DNA of 64,000 nucleotides, from the NCBI RefSeq assembly GCF_900113315.1, contig NZ_FOZG01000001.1:992001-1056000 (forward strand), written 5' to 3'. A program made the position numbers and the translations under genes. This stretch comes from Sphingomonas jatrophae. Lineage in GTDB: Bacteria > Pseudomonadota > Alphaproteobacteria > Sphingomonadales > Sphingomonadaceae. Shown one piece after another: positions 47,178 to 56,734 of this stretch (the first letter of the stretch is position 1; each line of letters opens with the position of its first letter). The notes beneath the pieces are model-generated. The model was not told where the DNA came from. It saw only the letters and a program-made list of their open reading frames with translations, and made no database searches.

Positions 47178-48960
47178 CGTGCATCCACTTCTTGAGCAGC
47201 GGGGAGAGGAGCAGGAGCAGGCCACCGAGCACGATGGCGGCGATGCCGATCGTCTGGAACACGCCGGCATAGGTCTCCAGGCTGACGCGCAGGTTGGTCA
47301 CCTGCCCGCCCACCGTCTCGACGCTGGCGACCTGTGCGACGAGGCCGCCGACATATTGCGCGCAGCTGATCGACAGGAACCACACGCCCATCATCATGCC
47401 GACGATGCGCACGATCGACAGCTTGGTGATCATGCTGAGGCCGACCGGGGAGATGCACAGCTCCGCCGCGGAATGGATGAGGTAGAGCAAGGCGAGCCAC
47501 CAGACGCTGACCTTGAAGTCCGCGCCCGCATAGTTGGTGCCCCACACCAGAGCGAGGAAGCCGAGGCCGACGCCCGCGAGCGCGATGGCGAACTTAACGG
47601 CGATGCCCGGCTCCAGCCCGCGCCGCCCAAGCGCATTCCACATGATCGCGAAGAGCGGCGCCAGCATGACGATGAAGATGGCATTGAAGAACTGCACCTG
47701 CCCCGCGGTGAAGGAGATGTTGCCGAGGATCCGCAGATCCGTGTTGCGATCGGCGAACAGGGTGAGCGAGGAGCCCGCCTGCTCGAACAGCGTCCAGAAG
47801 ACGACGTTGAACACGATCAGCACCATGGCCGCGACCATCATCTGGAACTCGACCCGGCTGCCCGCCTTGGCCGACCAGATCAGGATGCCGGGCACAGCGA
47901 CGAGGAAGGTGCCGAACATCAGCTTGCCCATCAGCGGCAGCGCGAGGAGGTAGCCGACGAAGCCGGCGCCGGGCTCGGGCTTGGGCGCGTTCATCAGGTT
48001 GTAGAACAGGAACAGGATGAGCGGCGCGGCGCAGAGCGACAGGATGTAGATGAGCGGTGCGCGCTCCGGCCCTTTGCGCACCGGCGCGTCGCCGATGCCG
48101 GCCAGGGCGCCGCGCTCGAACTGGATGAGATACCAGGAGAAGAGCATGCCCAGCGCGGCGAGGCCGAAGCCCGCCCACCAGCCCACGGTGACCGACAGCA
48201 GCGGACAGAGGATCTGCGAGCCGAGCGAGCCGAGATTGATCCCCATGTAGAAGATGGTGAAGCCCGCCTCGCGTCGTCGGTCGCCCACCGCGTAGAGCTC
48301 GCCCACCATGGTCGAGATGTTGGGCTTGAAGAAGCCGTTGCCGATGGTGACGAGCGTCAGCCCGAGCAGCATGGTGAAGATGTAGAAGGGCGAGCGGACG
48401 GCACCCGCGACGAACGCATCCTTGGCGACGGTGCGGGCGACGCTGCCATCCTCGGCGACGAGCTGGACGGAGCCGTCATCCTGCCCCTTGACCGCGAGGC
48501 GGCGGCCGGCGTCGATGACGAACTGCTGCTTGGGATTATCGGGCGCGCCGACGCTGACTTCGTAGCGCTGGCCCTCGATCGTGGCGAAAGGCTGCGCCGG
48601 GCGCCCCTCGAAGCAGAGGATGAAATAACCGACCGCCATGACGACCGCGCCGAACTTCACCGCGCGCTTGAAGCCGAGGAACCGGTCCGCCAGCAGGCCG
48701 CCGACCAGCGGCGTCAGATAGACCAGCGCCATATAGCCGCCGTAGAGGCCGTTGGTGGTCTGATCGTCGAACAGGAACCAGGTGGAGAGATAAAGCGCGA
48801 GCAGCGCGCGCAGGCCGTAGAAGCCGAACCGCTCCATGGCCTCGGTGGTGAAGAGGCGGGCGAGCGGCCGGGGATGGCCGAACCATGTCGCCTCCGCGGC
48901 CGGGTTGACGTGGCTAATATCGGGTTCTGCGGGGCTGTCCGCGGTCGGCGTTTCAGGCAT
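47167..48960 (-). CDS. POT-family proton-coupled oligopeptide transporter
   Basis: The 597-residue inner-membrane protein imports di- and tripeptides with protons. The family signature ExxERF is present as TEAMERFGFYGLRALL near 40-55, and the FYMGINLGSLGS motif (PTR2 signature) near 236-247. It has about 14 hydrophobic segments and an unusual hydrophilic insert of about 75 residues between helices (about 120-195), which is longer than in DtpA. Downstream amidohydrolases on the same strand form one peptide-use unit with it. The ATG at 48960 is the only good start. Confidence 0.93.
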   Translation of the reverse strand: MPETPTADSPAEPDISHVNPAAEATWFGHPRPLARLFTTEAMERFGFYGLRALLALYLSTWFLFDDQTTNGLYGGYMALVYLTPLVGGLLADRFLGFKRAVKFGAVVMAVGYFILCFEGRPAQPFATIEGQRYEVSVGAPDNPKQQFVIDAGRRLAVKGQDDGSVQLVAEDGSVARTVAKDAFVAGAVRSPFYIFTMLLGLTLVTIGNGFFKPNISTMVGELYAVGDRRREAGFTIFYMGINLGSLGSQILCPLLSVTVGWWAGFGLAALGMLFSWYLIQFERGALAGIGDAPVRKGPERAPLIYILSLCAAPLILFLFYNLMNAPKPEPGAGFVGYLLALPLMGKLMFGTFLVAVPGILIWSAKAGSRVEFQMMVAAMVLIVFNVVFWTLFEQAGSSLTLFADRNTDLRILGNISFTAGQVQFFNAIFIVMLAPLFAIMWNALGRRGLEPGIAVKFAIALAGVGLGFLALVWGTNYAGADFKVSVWWLALLYLIHSAAELCISPVGLSMITKLSIVRIVGMMMGVWFLSISCAQYVGGLVAQVASVETVGGQVTNLRVSLETYAGVFQTIGIAAIVLGGLLLLLSPLLKKWMHGVN

Positions 48961-49057
48961 CGCGCGACCCTAACGGCTCGGACGGGGGAGGGAAGAGGCT
49001 TGTTGCAGATGCAACCATCTGCCGGGGCGTAGTCCGTCTCGTCGACTTCTGATCGTC

Positions 49058-49538
49058 GTCATTCCCGCAAAGGTGGGAATCCACAGCGCGTAGCGCCCTG
49101 CGGTTGAAGGTAACAGCCAAGCGTCGAGGCATCGCCCAGCTTGGCGCCACGAGGCCCAACCGACCGGTGGATCCCGGACCAAGTCCGGGATAACGGCTGG
49201 AGGTGGCGGTCCTCCGCCCTCCTCGTCATTCCCGCGAAGGCGGGAATCCACCGGGCGTGGCGCCCTGCGGCTGAAGGTGACAGCCAAGCGTCGAGGCATC
49301 GCCCGGCTTGCGGCCACGAGGCACAACCGATCGGTGGATCCCGGACCAAGTCTGGGATGACGGCTGGAAGTGGCGGTCCTCCGCCCACTTCGTCATTCCC
49401 GCGAAGGCGGGCATCCACCGGGCGTGGCGCCCTGCGGCTGAAAGTGACAGGCAAGCCTCGAGGCATCGCCCGGCTTGGCGCCACGAGGCGCAACCGATCG
49501 GTGGATCCCGGACCAAGTCCGGGATGACGGCTGGAAGT
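49058..49538 (+). repeat. Three tandem copies of a 167-bp repeat in a 638-base non-coding gap
   Basis: Copies begin at 49058, 49225 and 49392, giving an exact 167-base period with scattered substitutions; the third is shortened at its end. Each unit has two palindromes: ATTCCCGCGAAGGCGGGAAT and ATCCCGGACCAAGTCCGGGAT. These are the hairpin-forming elements widely dispersed in sphingomonads and some other proteobacteria. No gene is seen in 48961-49598; the frames open across it are artefacts of the repeats. Confidence 0.85.
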
Positions 49539-49598
49539 CACGGTTGAGCGTGACCGGGCATGGTTGAAGCCGCCGCCGCGCCGCTTTACCTCTCCGCC

Positions 49599-50195
49599 AT
49601 GTTCAACGATCTCTCCTCCCCCGCCGCCCTGCTCGCCACGCGCCGATCGGGCAAGCCGCGCGACATGGTGGCGCCGGGGCCGGATGCGACGCAGCTCGCC
49701 CGCATCCTTGCCGCCGCGACGCGCGTGCCCGACCATGGCAAGCTGGCGCCGTGGCGGTTCGTGGTGGTGGGCGAGGATCAGCGCGACGCCTTCGCCGCTT
49801 TGCTGCAGGCGGCTTATCGCGACGACAAGCCCGAGCCGGGCCGGCTGGAGATCGAGGCGATCGAGCAGTTCGCCCATCAGGCACCCTGCCTCGTCGTCGC
49901 GCTGTCGACGCCCGCGCATGCCAGCCACATCCCAATCTGGGAGCAGGAGCTGTCCGCCGGCGCCGCCTGCATGAACCTGCTGGAGGCGACGCATGCCGAG
50001 GGCTTCGTCGGCGGTTGGCTGACCGGGTGGGCGGCCTATTCGCCGCGTGTCGCCGCCGCCTTCGGCCTTGCCCCGCATGACGGACGGATTGCGGGCTTCA
50101 TGTTCATCGGCACGCCCTCGCGCCCGCTCGACGAACGGCCGCGGCCGGCGGCGGAGACGGTGATCTCGCGCTGGACGCCCTCTCCCTCGGCATAG
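49599..50195 (+). CDS. Nitroreductase-family protein (YdjA-like)
   Basis: The 198-residue flavoprotein belongs to the short YdjA-like nitroreductases. The N-terminal LLATRRSGKPRDMVAPGPD (about 11-29) binds FMN phosphate, RVPDHGKLAPWRFVVV near 42-57 follows, and GGWLTGWAAY near 138-147 is a typical later motif. These enzymes reduce nitro groups or quinones with NAD(P)H. The ATG at 49599 matches the family N-terminus; an ATG at 49560 would add 13 residues translated from repeat-adjacent sequence. Confidence 0.88.
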   Translation: MFNDLSSPAALLATRRSGKPRDMVAPGPDATQLARILAAATRVPDHGKLAPWRFVVVGEDQRDAFAALLQAAYRDDKPEPGRLEIEAIEQFAHQAPCLVVALSTPAHASHIPIWEQELSAGAACMNLLEATHAEGFVGGWLTGWAAYSPRVAAAFGLAPHDGRIAGFMFIGTPSRPLDERPRPAAETVISRWTPSPSA

Positions 50196-50236
50196 CTTGA
50201 CGCGCCATGCTGTATTAGCACACTATAGCGCTCACG

Positions 50237-50578
50237 ATGAACGAGCGCCCCATCTACCTCCGCCTGCGCGACCACATCGTCGCCGCGATCCTGGATGGGA
50301 CCTATCGGGATGGCGATCCCCTTCCCTCCGTCCGCGCCTTTGCGGCGAGCCACGGGGCCAATCCGCTGACCGTGGCGAAAGCCTATCAGAGCTTCCAGGA
50401 TGACGGGCTGGTCACGGTGCGGCGTGGCGTCGGCATGTTCGTGGCGTCGGGTGCTGCGGCACGGCTGCGCGAGGCCGAGCGGCGCGCCTTCCTCGACGAG
50501 CGCTGGCCGGAGATCGCAGCGACCATCCGGCGGCTGGACATCGACCCCGCCGCGCTGCTGGAGCGGATGACGGCATAG
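50237..50578 (+). CDS. Short GntR-family (YtrA-like) transcriptional regulator
   Basis: The 113-residue protein has a GntR winged helix-turn-helix at about 5-72 (PIYLRLRDHIVAAILDG, then LPSVRAFAASHGANPLTVAKAYQSFQDDGLV). The short helical tail of about 40 residues is the size of the YtrA subfamily, which usually controls ABC transporters. No ABC transporter is adjacent, so its target is not in this window; the gene before and after do not belong to that pattern. No strong ribosome binding site precedes the ATG. The promoter region is AT-rich (GTATTAGCACACTATAG, about 50211-50227), a possible autoregulatory site. Confidence 0.88.
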   Translation: MNERPIYLRLRDHIVAAILDGTYRDGDPLPSVRAFAASHGANPLTVAKAYQSFQDDGLVTVRRGVGMFVASGAAARLREAERRAFLDERWPEIAATIRRLDIDPAALLERMTA

Positions 50579-50600
50579 CTGCCGCCGGTTAAGGGGCGGC

Positions 50601-51536
50601 ATGACCGATCTGCTGCCCTATACGCCGGACACCATCGCGCGCGCCGCCGCGCTGATCGCGGCGGGCCAGCCGATCGCGGTGCCGAGCGAGACGGTCTACG
50701 GCCTCGCCGCCGATGCGCGCTCGGGCGAGGCGGTGGCGCGCATCTATGCGGCCAAGGGACGGCCTGCCTTCAACCCGCTGATCGTGCACCTGCTGGACGT
50801 GGAAGCCGCCGCACAGGTGGCCGAGATGAGCGATGCCGCCCGCGCGCTCGCCGCCGCTTTCTGGCCGGGTCCGCTGACGATGGTGCTGCCGCGGCGGGCC
50901 GATGCCGGGCTGGCGAGCCTTGCGACGGCGGGGCTCGAGACCGTCGCGTTGCGCGTGCCGGCGCATCCCGCGATGCGGGATCTGCTCGCGGCGGCAGGCA
51001 CGCCGCTCGCCGCGCCCTCCGCCAATACCAGCGGGACGATCAGCCCGACGCGTGCGGCGCATGTGCTGGCGACGCTCGGCGGACGCATCCCGCTGGTGAT
51101 CGATGGTGGGGCGACGGGTCACGGCCTCGAATCGACCATCGTCGCGGTGGAGGCGGACCGGCTGCGCCTGCTCCGCCCCGGCCCGATCGGCATGGAGGCG
51201 CTGAGCGCCGCGGCCAGCATGCCGGTCGAGGTGGCGGGCGACGGACGGATCGAGGCGCCGGGGCAGCTCGCCAGCCATTATGCGCCGGGCAAGACGCTGC
51301 GGCTGAATGCCCGCCATGCCGAGGCCGACGAATGGCTCATCGGCTTCGGCGCGATTGCGGGCGATCGCAACCTTTCGCCGGCGGGCGATCTCGTCGAGGC
51401 GGCGGCCGCTTTGTTCGATGCGCTGCACGAGGCGGATGCGAGCCCGCGTGCCCGTATCGCGGTGGCGCCGATCCCGGCCGATGGCCTTGGCCTCGCCATC
51501 GCCGACCGCCTGCGCCGCGCCGCGGCACCACGCTGA
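50601..51536 (+). CDS. L-threonylcarbamoyladenylate synthase (Sua5 type)
   Basis: The 311-residue enzyme makes threonylcarbamoyl-AMP for the t6A modification of tRNAs reading ANN codons. The YrdC-like domain (about 10-205) has the ATP-binding PSETVYGLAADA near 28-39, KGRPAFNPL near 52-60 and GHGLESTIV near 173-181. The extra C-terminal domain (about 215-311), introduced by APGQLASHYAPGKTL, marks the Sua5 form rather than TsaC. It lies 22 bases after the GntR gene on the same strand and 57 bases before tRNA-Cys. Confidence 0.94.
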   Translation: MTDLLPYTPDTIARAAALIAAGQPIAVPSETVYGLAADARSGEAVARIYAAKGRPAFNPLIVHLLDVEAAAQVAEMSDAARALAAAFWPGPLTMVLPRRADAGLASLATAGLETVALRVPAHPAMRDLLAAAGTPLAAPSANTSGTISPTRAAHVLATLGGRIPLVIDGGATGHGLESTIVAVEADRLRLLRPGPIGMEALSAAASMPVEVAGDGRIEAPGQLASHYAPGKTLRLNARHAEADEWLIGFGAIAGDRNLSPAGDLVEAAAALFDALHEADASPRARIAVAPIPADGLGLAIADRLRRAAAPR

Positions 51537-51593
51537 GGCCCATCCGGGCTTGACCTCGCGGCCATCTGCCCCCATTCGGCGCGCTCGCTCCGG

Positions 51594-51664
51594 GGCCCGA
51601 TGGCGGAGTGGTTACGCAGAGGACTGCAAATCCTTGCACGCCGGTTCGATTCCGGCTCGGGCCT
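51594..51664 (+). tRNA. tRNA-Cys (GCA)
   Basis: The 71-base sequence folds as a cloverleaf. The acceptor stem pairs GGCCCGA with TCGGGCC. The D arm is in TGGCGGAGTGGTTACGCA, the anticodon loop is CTGCAAA with anticodon GCA, and the T arm has GGTTCGATTCC. The discriminator is T, as required for tRNA-Cys. The CCA end is not encoded. Confidence 0.95.
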
Positions 51665-51676
51665 CGGAGCCGTTTC

Positions 51677-51702
51677 CGGCGTTGACCGTTGCTGCAACGC
51701 CG
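51677..51702 (+). terminator. Hairpin after tRNA-Cys
   Basis: CGGCGTTG and CAACGCCG form an 8-bp perfect stem with a 10-base loop, 13 bases after the tRNA and 27 bases before zwf. No T-run follows. It may separate tRNA transcription from the sugar operon. Confidence 0.35.
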
Positions 51703-51729
51703 CATGACTGACGACCGCAGGAGACCAGA

Positions 51730-53193
51730 GTGACCGCGCCCACCCCGTCGCGCACGCTCCTGCTGTTCGGTGCCACCGGCGATCTCGCCCAGCGCATGCT
51801 GATCCCCTCGCTCTACGGGCTCGATTGCGACGGGCTGTTGCCGGCGGAGCTGCGCATCGTCGGCACCGCGCGCTCGGCACATGACGATGACGACTATCGC
51901 ACCATCGCGCGCGAGGCGCTCGGCCGCTTCGTCGAGGCCGAGCGGCTGGTGCCCGATCAGGTCGAGCGCTTCCTCTCGCGGCTGAGCTATGTGTCGCTCG
52001 ACGCGTCCGATCCCGCGGGCTTTTCAGCCTTGGCCGAGCGGATCGGCGCGCCGGACGGGGGCCTGTCCATCTTCCTGTCCACCGCGCCATCGCTGTTCGA
52101 GACGACGATCGAGGGGCTCGCCTCGGTTGGGCTGACCGGCCCGGCGGTGCGGCTGGCGCTGGAGAAGCCGCTCGGCACCGATCTCGCCTCCTCCCGCGAG
52201 ATCAACGATGCGGTGGCGGCGCGCTTTCCTGAGGGGGCGACGTTCCGCATCGATCATTATCTCGGCAAGGAGACGGTGCAGAACCTGCTGGCCCTGCGCT
52301 TCGCCAATCTGATGTTCGAGCCGCTGTGGAACCGCACGGGCATCGACCACGTCCAGATCACCGTTGCCGAGACGGTCGGGCTGGAGGGGCGCGTCGGCTA
52401 TTATGACGGCGTCGGCGCCCTGCGCGACATGGTGCAGAACCACATGCTCCAGCTGCTCGCATTGGTGGCGATGGAGAGCCCGGCGCAGTTCACCGCGACC
52501 ACCATCCGGGACGAGAAGGTGAAGGTGCTGCGCTCCCTCCGCCGGATCGATGCGGAGAGCGCCGCGACGCACAGCGTGATCGGCCAATATGGCAAGGGCG
52601 CGCAGGATGGCACTGGCGTGCCCGGCTATGCCGAGGAGCTGGGCCAGCCCTCCGCCACCGAGACCTTCGTCGCGTTGAAGGCGCATGTCGACAATTGGCG
52701 CTGGCAGGGCGTGCCCTTCTATCTGCGCACCGGCAAGCGCCTGCCCGAGCGCGCGTCGGAGATCTTCATCCAGTTTCGCGACGTGCCGCATTCGATGTTC
52801 GCTGGGCGCGGCGCGCGCCTGCAGGCGAACAAGCTGGTCATCCGCCTCCAGCCGGAGGAGAATATCAGCCTGATGATGATGGCCAAGCAGCCGGGCCTAG
52901 ACCGGCAGGGTATCCGCCTGCGCGAGGTACCGCTTGATCTCGGCCTCGCCAACGCCTTTGCCGACGTGCGGCGGCGGATCGCCTACGAACGCCTGCTGCT
53001 CGACCTGATCGAGGGCGACCCCACCCTGTTCGTGCGACGCGACGAGGTGGAGGCGCAGTGGGAGTGGATCGACGCGATCCGCGCCGGCTGGGCGGCCAAC
53101 GGCATGGAGCCGAAACCATACGCTGCGGGAACCTGGGGCCCCTCCGCCGCGATTGCACTGACAGAGCGGGACGGAGTGAGCTGGCATGATTGA
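51730..53193 (+). CDS. zwf: Glucose-6-phosphate dehydrogenase
   Basis: The 487-residue enzyme oxidises glucose-6-phosphate to 6-phosphogluconolactone. The coenzyme-binding motif LLLFGATGDLAQRM lies at 10-23 and the active-site RIDHYLGKE near 176-184, both intact. The GTG start has AGGAG six bases upstream. The length is normal. It leads a five-gene operon (zwf-pgl-edd-glk-eda) that holds the whole route from glucose to pyruvate plus glyceraldehyde-3-phosphate. Sphingomonads lack phosphofructokinase, which makes this pathway their main glycolytic route. No HexR-like regulator gene is adjacent. Confidence 0.97.
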   Translation: MTAPTPSRTLLLFGATGDLAQRMLIPSLYGLDCDGLLPAELRIVGTARSAHDDDDYRTIAREALGRFVEAERLVPDQVERFLSRLSYVSLDASDPAGFSALAERIGAPDGGLSIFLSTAPSLFETTIEGLASVGLTGPAVRLALEKPLGTDLASSREINDAVAARFPEGATFRIDHYLGKETVQNLLALRFANLMFEPLWNRTGIDHVQITVAETVGLEGRVGYYDGVGALRDMVQNHMLQLLALVAMESPAQFTATTIRDEKVKVLRSLRRIDAESAATHSVIGQYGKGAQDGTGVPGYAEELGQPSATETFVALKAHVDNWRWQGVPFYLRTGKRLPERASEIFIQFRDVPHSMFAGRGARLQANKLVIRLQPEENISLMMMAKQPGLDRQGIRLREVPLDLGLANAFADVRRRIAYERLLLDLIEGDPTLFVRRDEVEAQWEWIDAIRAGWAANGMEPKPYAAGTWGPSAAIALTERDGVSWHD

Positions 53194-53890
53194 AGCCGAG
53201 TGGTGGGACTATGACGACCGGGCAGAGCTCGCCCAGGCGGTGGCGGGCGATGTCGGCTTCATCATCGAGAGCGCGGTGGATGCGCGCGGCGCCGCGCTGA
53301 TCGCGCTGCCGGGCGGCGCGACGCCGGGCCCGATCTATGACGTGCTGGCCAAGGCCAAGCTGCCGTGGAAGCGGGTGACGATCATCCCCGGCGACGACCG
53401 CCTGGTCGCGGTGGACAGCCCGATGTCCAACGTGGCCGCGCTGGCGAAGACCTTCATTCCGCTCGGCGCCCGCGTGCTGCCGATCGCCACCGTGAACAAG
53501 GATCACAGGCAGGCGGGCGATGCCGCCAATGCGCGGCTGGCCGACCTGCCGTGGCCGCCCGATCTCGTCTGGCTGGGCATGGGCGAGGATGGCCACACCG
53601 CGTCCATCTTCCCCGGCCCCGACCTCGAAGCCGCGCTGGACGCACCCAAGGGCCGCCGCGCCGTCGGCGTGCTGCCGGAGCCGATGCCGAAGGATGCGCC
53701 CGTGCCGCGCGTGACGCTGACCCGCGGCGCGATCCTGTCCGCGCGCGCGATCACGGTGGTGCTGACGGGCTCTGCCAAGCGCAAGCTGCTGGAGAAGGCG
53801 ATCGAGGACGGCGCCAAGTCCACCCTGCCGATCGGCCGCGTGCTGGCGGGCGCGGAGCAACCGATCGACATCCACTGGTGCGCCAAGTGA
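53186..53890 (+). CDS. pgl: 6-phosphogluconolactonase
   Basis: The 234-residue enzyme (DevB type) opens 6-phosphogluconolactone to 6-phosphogluconate. Family motifs are LPGGATPGPIYDVLA near 34-48, IPGDDRLV near 68-75 and GMGEDGHTASIFPG near 131-144. The start overlaps zwf by eight bases, so translation is coupled. The length is normal. Confidence 0.95.
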   Translation: MIEAEWWDYDDRAELAQAVAGDVGFIIESAVDARGAALIALPGGATPGPIYDVLAKAKLPWKRVTIIPGDDRLVAVDSPMSNVAALAKTFIPLGARVLPIATVNKDHRQAGDAANARLADLPWPPDLVWLGMGEDGHTASIFPGPDLEAALDAPKGRRAVGVLPEPMPKDAPVPRVTLTRGAILSARAITVVLTGSAKRKLLEKAIEDGAKSTLPIGRVLAGAEQPIDIHWCAK

Positions 53891-53926
53891 GCCTGCCCGA
53901 GCGGGCCTGAACACGGGGGCGAGCCG

Positions 53927-55756
53927 ATGACCCTCCATCCCGAGATCGCCGCCGTCACCGACCGGGTGATCGAGCGGTCGCGCACGACACGCGCGGCCTA
54001 TCTCGACCTGATCGCGCGCGAGCGGGACGGCGGGGTGCATCGGCCGCATCTGGCGTGCGGCAATCTCGCCCACGGCTTTGCCGCCAGCGGCGAGGACAAG
54101 CCGGCGATCCGCGGCGGGCAGGCGATGAACATCGCCATCGTCACCGCTTACAACGACATGCTCTCCGCACATCAGCCATATGAGGGCTATCCCGCGGCGA
54201 TGAAGCTGGCCGCGCGTGAAGTGGGTGCGACGGCGCAGGTGGCGGGCGGCACGCCGGCCATGTGCGACGGCGTGACGCAGGGGCAGCGCGGCATGGAGCT
54301 GTCGCTGTTCAGCCGTGACACGATCGCGCTTTCGACCGCGGTGGCGCTGAGCCACGGCATGTTCGAGAGCGTGGCGCTGCTCGGTATCTGCGACAAGATC
54401 GTGCCGGGGCTGCTGATCGGCGCGCTCCGCTTCGGCCACCTGCCCGCCATCTTCGTGCCCGCCGGGCCGATGCCGTCGGGCCTCGCCAACAAGGAAAAGC
54501 AGCGCGTCCGCCAGCTCTACGCCGAGGGCAAGGTCGGCCGCGCCGAGCTGCTGGAGGCGGAGAGCGCCTCCTATCATGGCGCGGGCACCTGCACCTTCTA
54601 CGGCACCGCCAATTCCAACCAGATGATGATGGAGGTGATGGGCCTGCACGTGCCGGGCGCCGCCTTCGTCAATCCGGGCACGCGGCTGCGAGGCGAGCTG
54701 ACGCGCGCCGCCGTCCACCGGCTGGCCGCGATCGGCGCGGACGGCAACGATTATCGCCCGCTCGGGCAGCTGGTGGACGAGAAGGCGATCGTCAACGCTT
54801 GCGTCGGCCTGCTGGCGACGGGCGGATCGACCAACCACGCCATTCACCTGCCCGCCATCGCCCGCGCGGCGGGGATCGTGATCGACTGGGCGGATCTGGA
54901 TCGTTTGTCCGCCGCGGTGCCGCTTGTCGCGCGCGTCTATCCAAATGGTGCGGGCGACGTGAACCACTTCCACGCGGCAGGCGGCATGGCCTTCACCATC
55001 CGCACGCTGATCGACGGTGGCTTGCTGCATCCGGACATCGCGACGGTGTGGGACGGCGGGCTGGAGGCCTATGCGCAGGAACCGGTGCTGGATGGCACCG
55101 AAGACGGCCAGGCGCTCGGCTGGCGGGCGGTGCCGCACACGCATGACGCGACGATGCTGCGGCCGGTGGGCGATCCGTTCCAGCCCGATGGCGGCATGCG
55201 GCTGGTCGAGGGCAATCTCGGCCGAGCGGTGATCAAGACTTCGGCGGTCGATCCCTCGCGCTGGATCGTCGAGGCGCCCGCGCGCGTCTTCGCCGATCAG
55301 GAGGCGGTGCTGGCCGCGTTCAAGGCGGGCGAGATGGAGCGCGACGTGGTCGTCGTAGTCCGCTTCCAGGGGCCGCGCGCGAACGGCATGCCCGAGCTGC
55401 ACAAGCTGACGCCGCCACTCGGCGTCCTGCAGGATCGTGGGTTCAAGGTCGCGCTGGTGACGGACGGGCGCATGTCCGGCGCGTCGGGCAAGGTGCCGGC
55501 CGCCATCCACCTCTCCCCTGAGGCGCTGGGCGGCGGGCCGCTGGCGCGGCTGCGGGACGGCGATGTGGTGCGCGTGGATGCGGTGACGGGGCGGCTGGAC
55601 GCGCTGGTCGATCCGGTGGAATGGGCCGCGCGCGCATCGGCCGAAGCGCCGAAGGCGCAGGACGGCACGGGGCGCGAGCTGTTCGCCTTCATGCGCCATG
55701 GTGCGGACGAGGCGGAGCGCGGCGCATCCGCGATGCTGGCGGCGGCGGGCCTCTAG
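53927..55756 (+). CDS. edd: Phosphogluconate dehydratase
   Basis: The 609-residue iron-sulfur enzyme dehydrates 6-phosphogluconate to 2-keto-3-deoxy-6-phosphogluconate, the first committed Entner-Doudoroff step. It shows the IlvD/Edd hallmarks: an N-terminal [10 protein letters not shown], then [18 protein letters not shown] near 106-123 and [11 protein letters not shown] near 150-160, whose cysteines bind the cluster. [18 protein letters not shown] lies near 511-528. The start has GGGGGCGAG upstream. It sits 36 bases after pgl and 6 bases before glk. Confidence 0.97.
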   Translation: MTLHPEIAAVTDRVIERSRTTRAAYLDLIARERDGGVHRPHLACGNLAHGFAASGEDKPAIRGGQAMNIAIVTAYNDMLSAHQPYEGYPAAMKLAAREVGATAQVAGGTPAMCDGVTQGQRGMELSLFSRDTIALSTAVALSHGMFESVALLGICDKIVPGLLIGALRFGHLPAIFVPAGPMPSGLANKEKQRVRQLYAEGKVGRAELLEAESASYHGAGTCTFYGTANSNQMMMEVMGLHVPGAAFVNPGTRLRGELTRAAVHRLAAIGADGNDYRPLGQLVDEKAIVNACVGLLATGGSTNHAIHLPAIARAAGIVIDWADLDRLSAAVPLVARVYPNGAGDVNHFHAAGGMAFTIRTLIDGGLLHPDIATVWDGGLEAYAQEPVLDGTEDGQALGWRAVPHTHDATMLRPVGDPFQPDGGMRLVEGNLGRAVIKTSAVDPSRWIVEAPARVFADQEAVLAAFKAGEMERDVVVVVRFQGPRANGMPELHKLTPPLGVLQDRGFKVALVTDGRMSGASGKVPAAIHLSPEALGGGPLARLRDGDVVRVDAVTGRLDALVDPVEWAARASAEAPKAQDGTGRELFAFMRHGADEAERGASAMLAAAGL

Positions 55757-55762
55757 GGCGGC

Positions 55763-56734
55763 ATGACAGAGATCGTCGCAGCCGACATCGGGGGCACGCA
55801 CGCCCGCTTCGCCATCGCCGAGGTGGCGGACGGGCGCGTGCAGGCGCTGGGCGAGCCAGTGACGATCCGCACGGCCGATCATGCCTCGCTCCAGACCGCG
55901 TGGGAGGCATTCGCCGCGCGCATCGATCGGCCGCTGCCGCGTGCGGCGGGCATTGCGGTGGCGACGCCCGTCGGCGCGGAGGTGCTGAAGTTCACCAACA
56001 ACCCCTGGGTGATCCGCCCCGCCCTGATCGGCGAGCGGCTGGGCGTCGACCGCTATGTGCTGGTCAACGATTTCGCCGCGCAGGCGCATGCGGTGGCGCA
56101 GCTTGGCGACGATCAGTTCCGCCATCTGTGCGGACCCGACCGCGCGCGGCAGGCGGATGAGACGATCAGCATCGTGGGCCCCGGCACCGGCCTCGGCGTC
56201 GCGCAGCTGCTGATCCGCGGCACGACCTATCATGTCGTGCCGACCGAGGGCGGGCATATCGATTTCGCTCCTCTCGATCCGCTGGAGGATGCCATCCTCG
56301 CCGACCTGCGCGAGCAGCATCGCCGCGTTTCGGTCGAGCGGATCGTCGCCGCGCCGGGCATCGTGCCGATCTATGCCACGCTCGCCCGGCTGGAGGGGCG
56401 TGCAATGCCCTCGCTCGACGACAGGGCGCTTTGGACGCTAGCGCTGGAGGGGCGCGACAGCCTCGCCAATGCGGCGATGGACCGCTTCTGTCTGTCACTC
56501 GGCGCGGTGGCCGGGGACATCGCGCTGGCGCAGGGGGCGACTTCGGTGGTGATCGCAGGCGGGCACGGGCTGCGGCTGGCGGATCATCTCGCGCGCTCGG
56601 GCTTCGACCAGCGCTTCGTCGCGAAGGGGCGGTTCGAGGCGATGATGAGCCGCATCCCGGTCCGCCTTCTCACCCACGAACAGCCGGGCCTTTACGGCGC
56701 CGCAGCCGCCTTCGCGCAGGAGCATCGGGAATGA
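55763..56734 (+). CDS. glk: Glucokinase
   Basis: The 323-residue enzyme phosphorylates glucose to glucose-6-phosphate with ATP, supplying the pathway encoded around it. The phosphate-1 motif is ADIGGTHARFAIA near 6-18 and a second conserved stretch is FTNNPWVI near 74-81, followed by LVNDFAAQAHAV. It is the Glk (hexokinase-like PF02685) type and not a ROK kinase. The stop overlaps the eda start (ATGA). The length is normal. Confidence 0.95.
   Translation: MTEIVAADIGGTHARFAIAEVADGRVQALGEPVTIRTADHASLQTAWEAFAARIDRPLPRAAGIAVATPVGAEVLKFTNNPWVIRPALIGERLGVDRYVLVNDFAAQAHAVAQLGDDQFRHLCGPDRARQADETISIVGPGTGLGVAQLLIRGTTYHVVPTEGGHIDFAPLDPLEDAILADLREQHRRVSVERIVAAPGIVPIYATLARLEGRAMPSLDDRALWTLALEGRDSLANAAMDRFCLSLGAVAGDIALAQGATSVVIAGGHGLRLADHLARSGFDQRFVAKGRFEAMMSRIPVRLLTHEQPGLYGAAAAFAQEHRE

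Noticed and set aside
47086-49032. 648-codon open frame on the plus strand over the POT transporter
   Set aside because: Antisense shadow of a gene with clear transporter signatures.
49058-49538. CRISPR-like array
   Set aside because: Repeats are contiguous 167-base units without unique spacers and no cas genes are present.
52865-56320. 1151-codon open frame on the minus strand over the Entner-Doudoroff genes
   Set aside because: It is antisense to zwf, pgl, edd and glk, all of which have complete motifs; low-complexity Arg/His-rich product.
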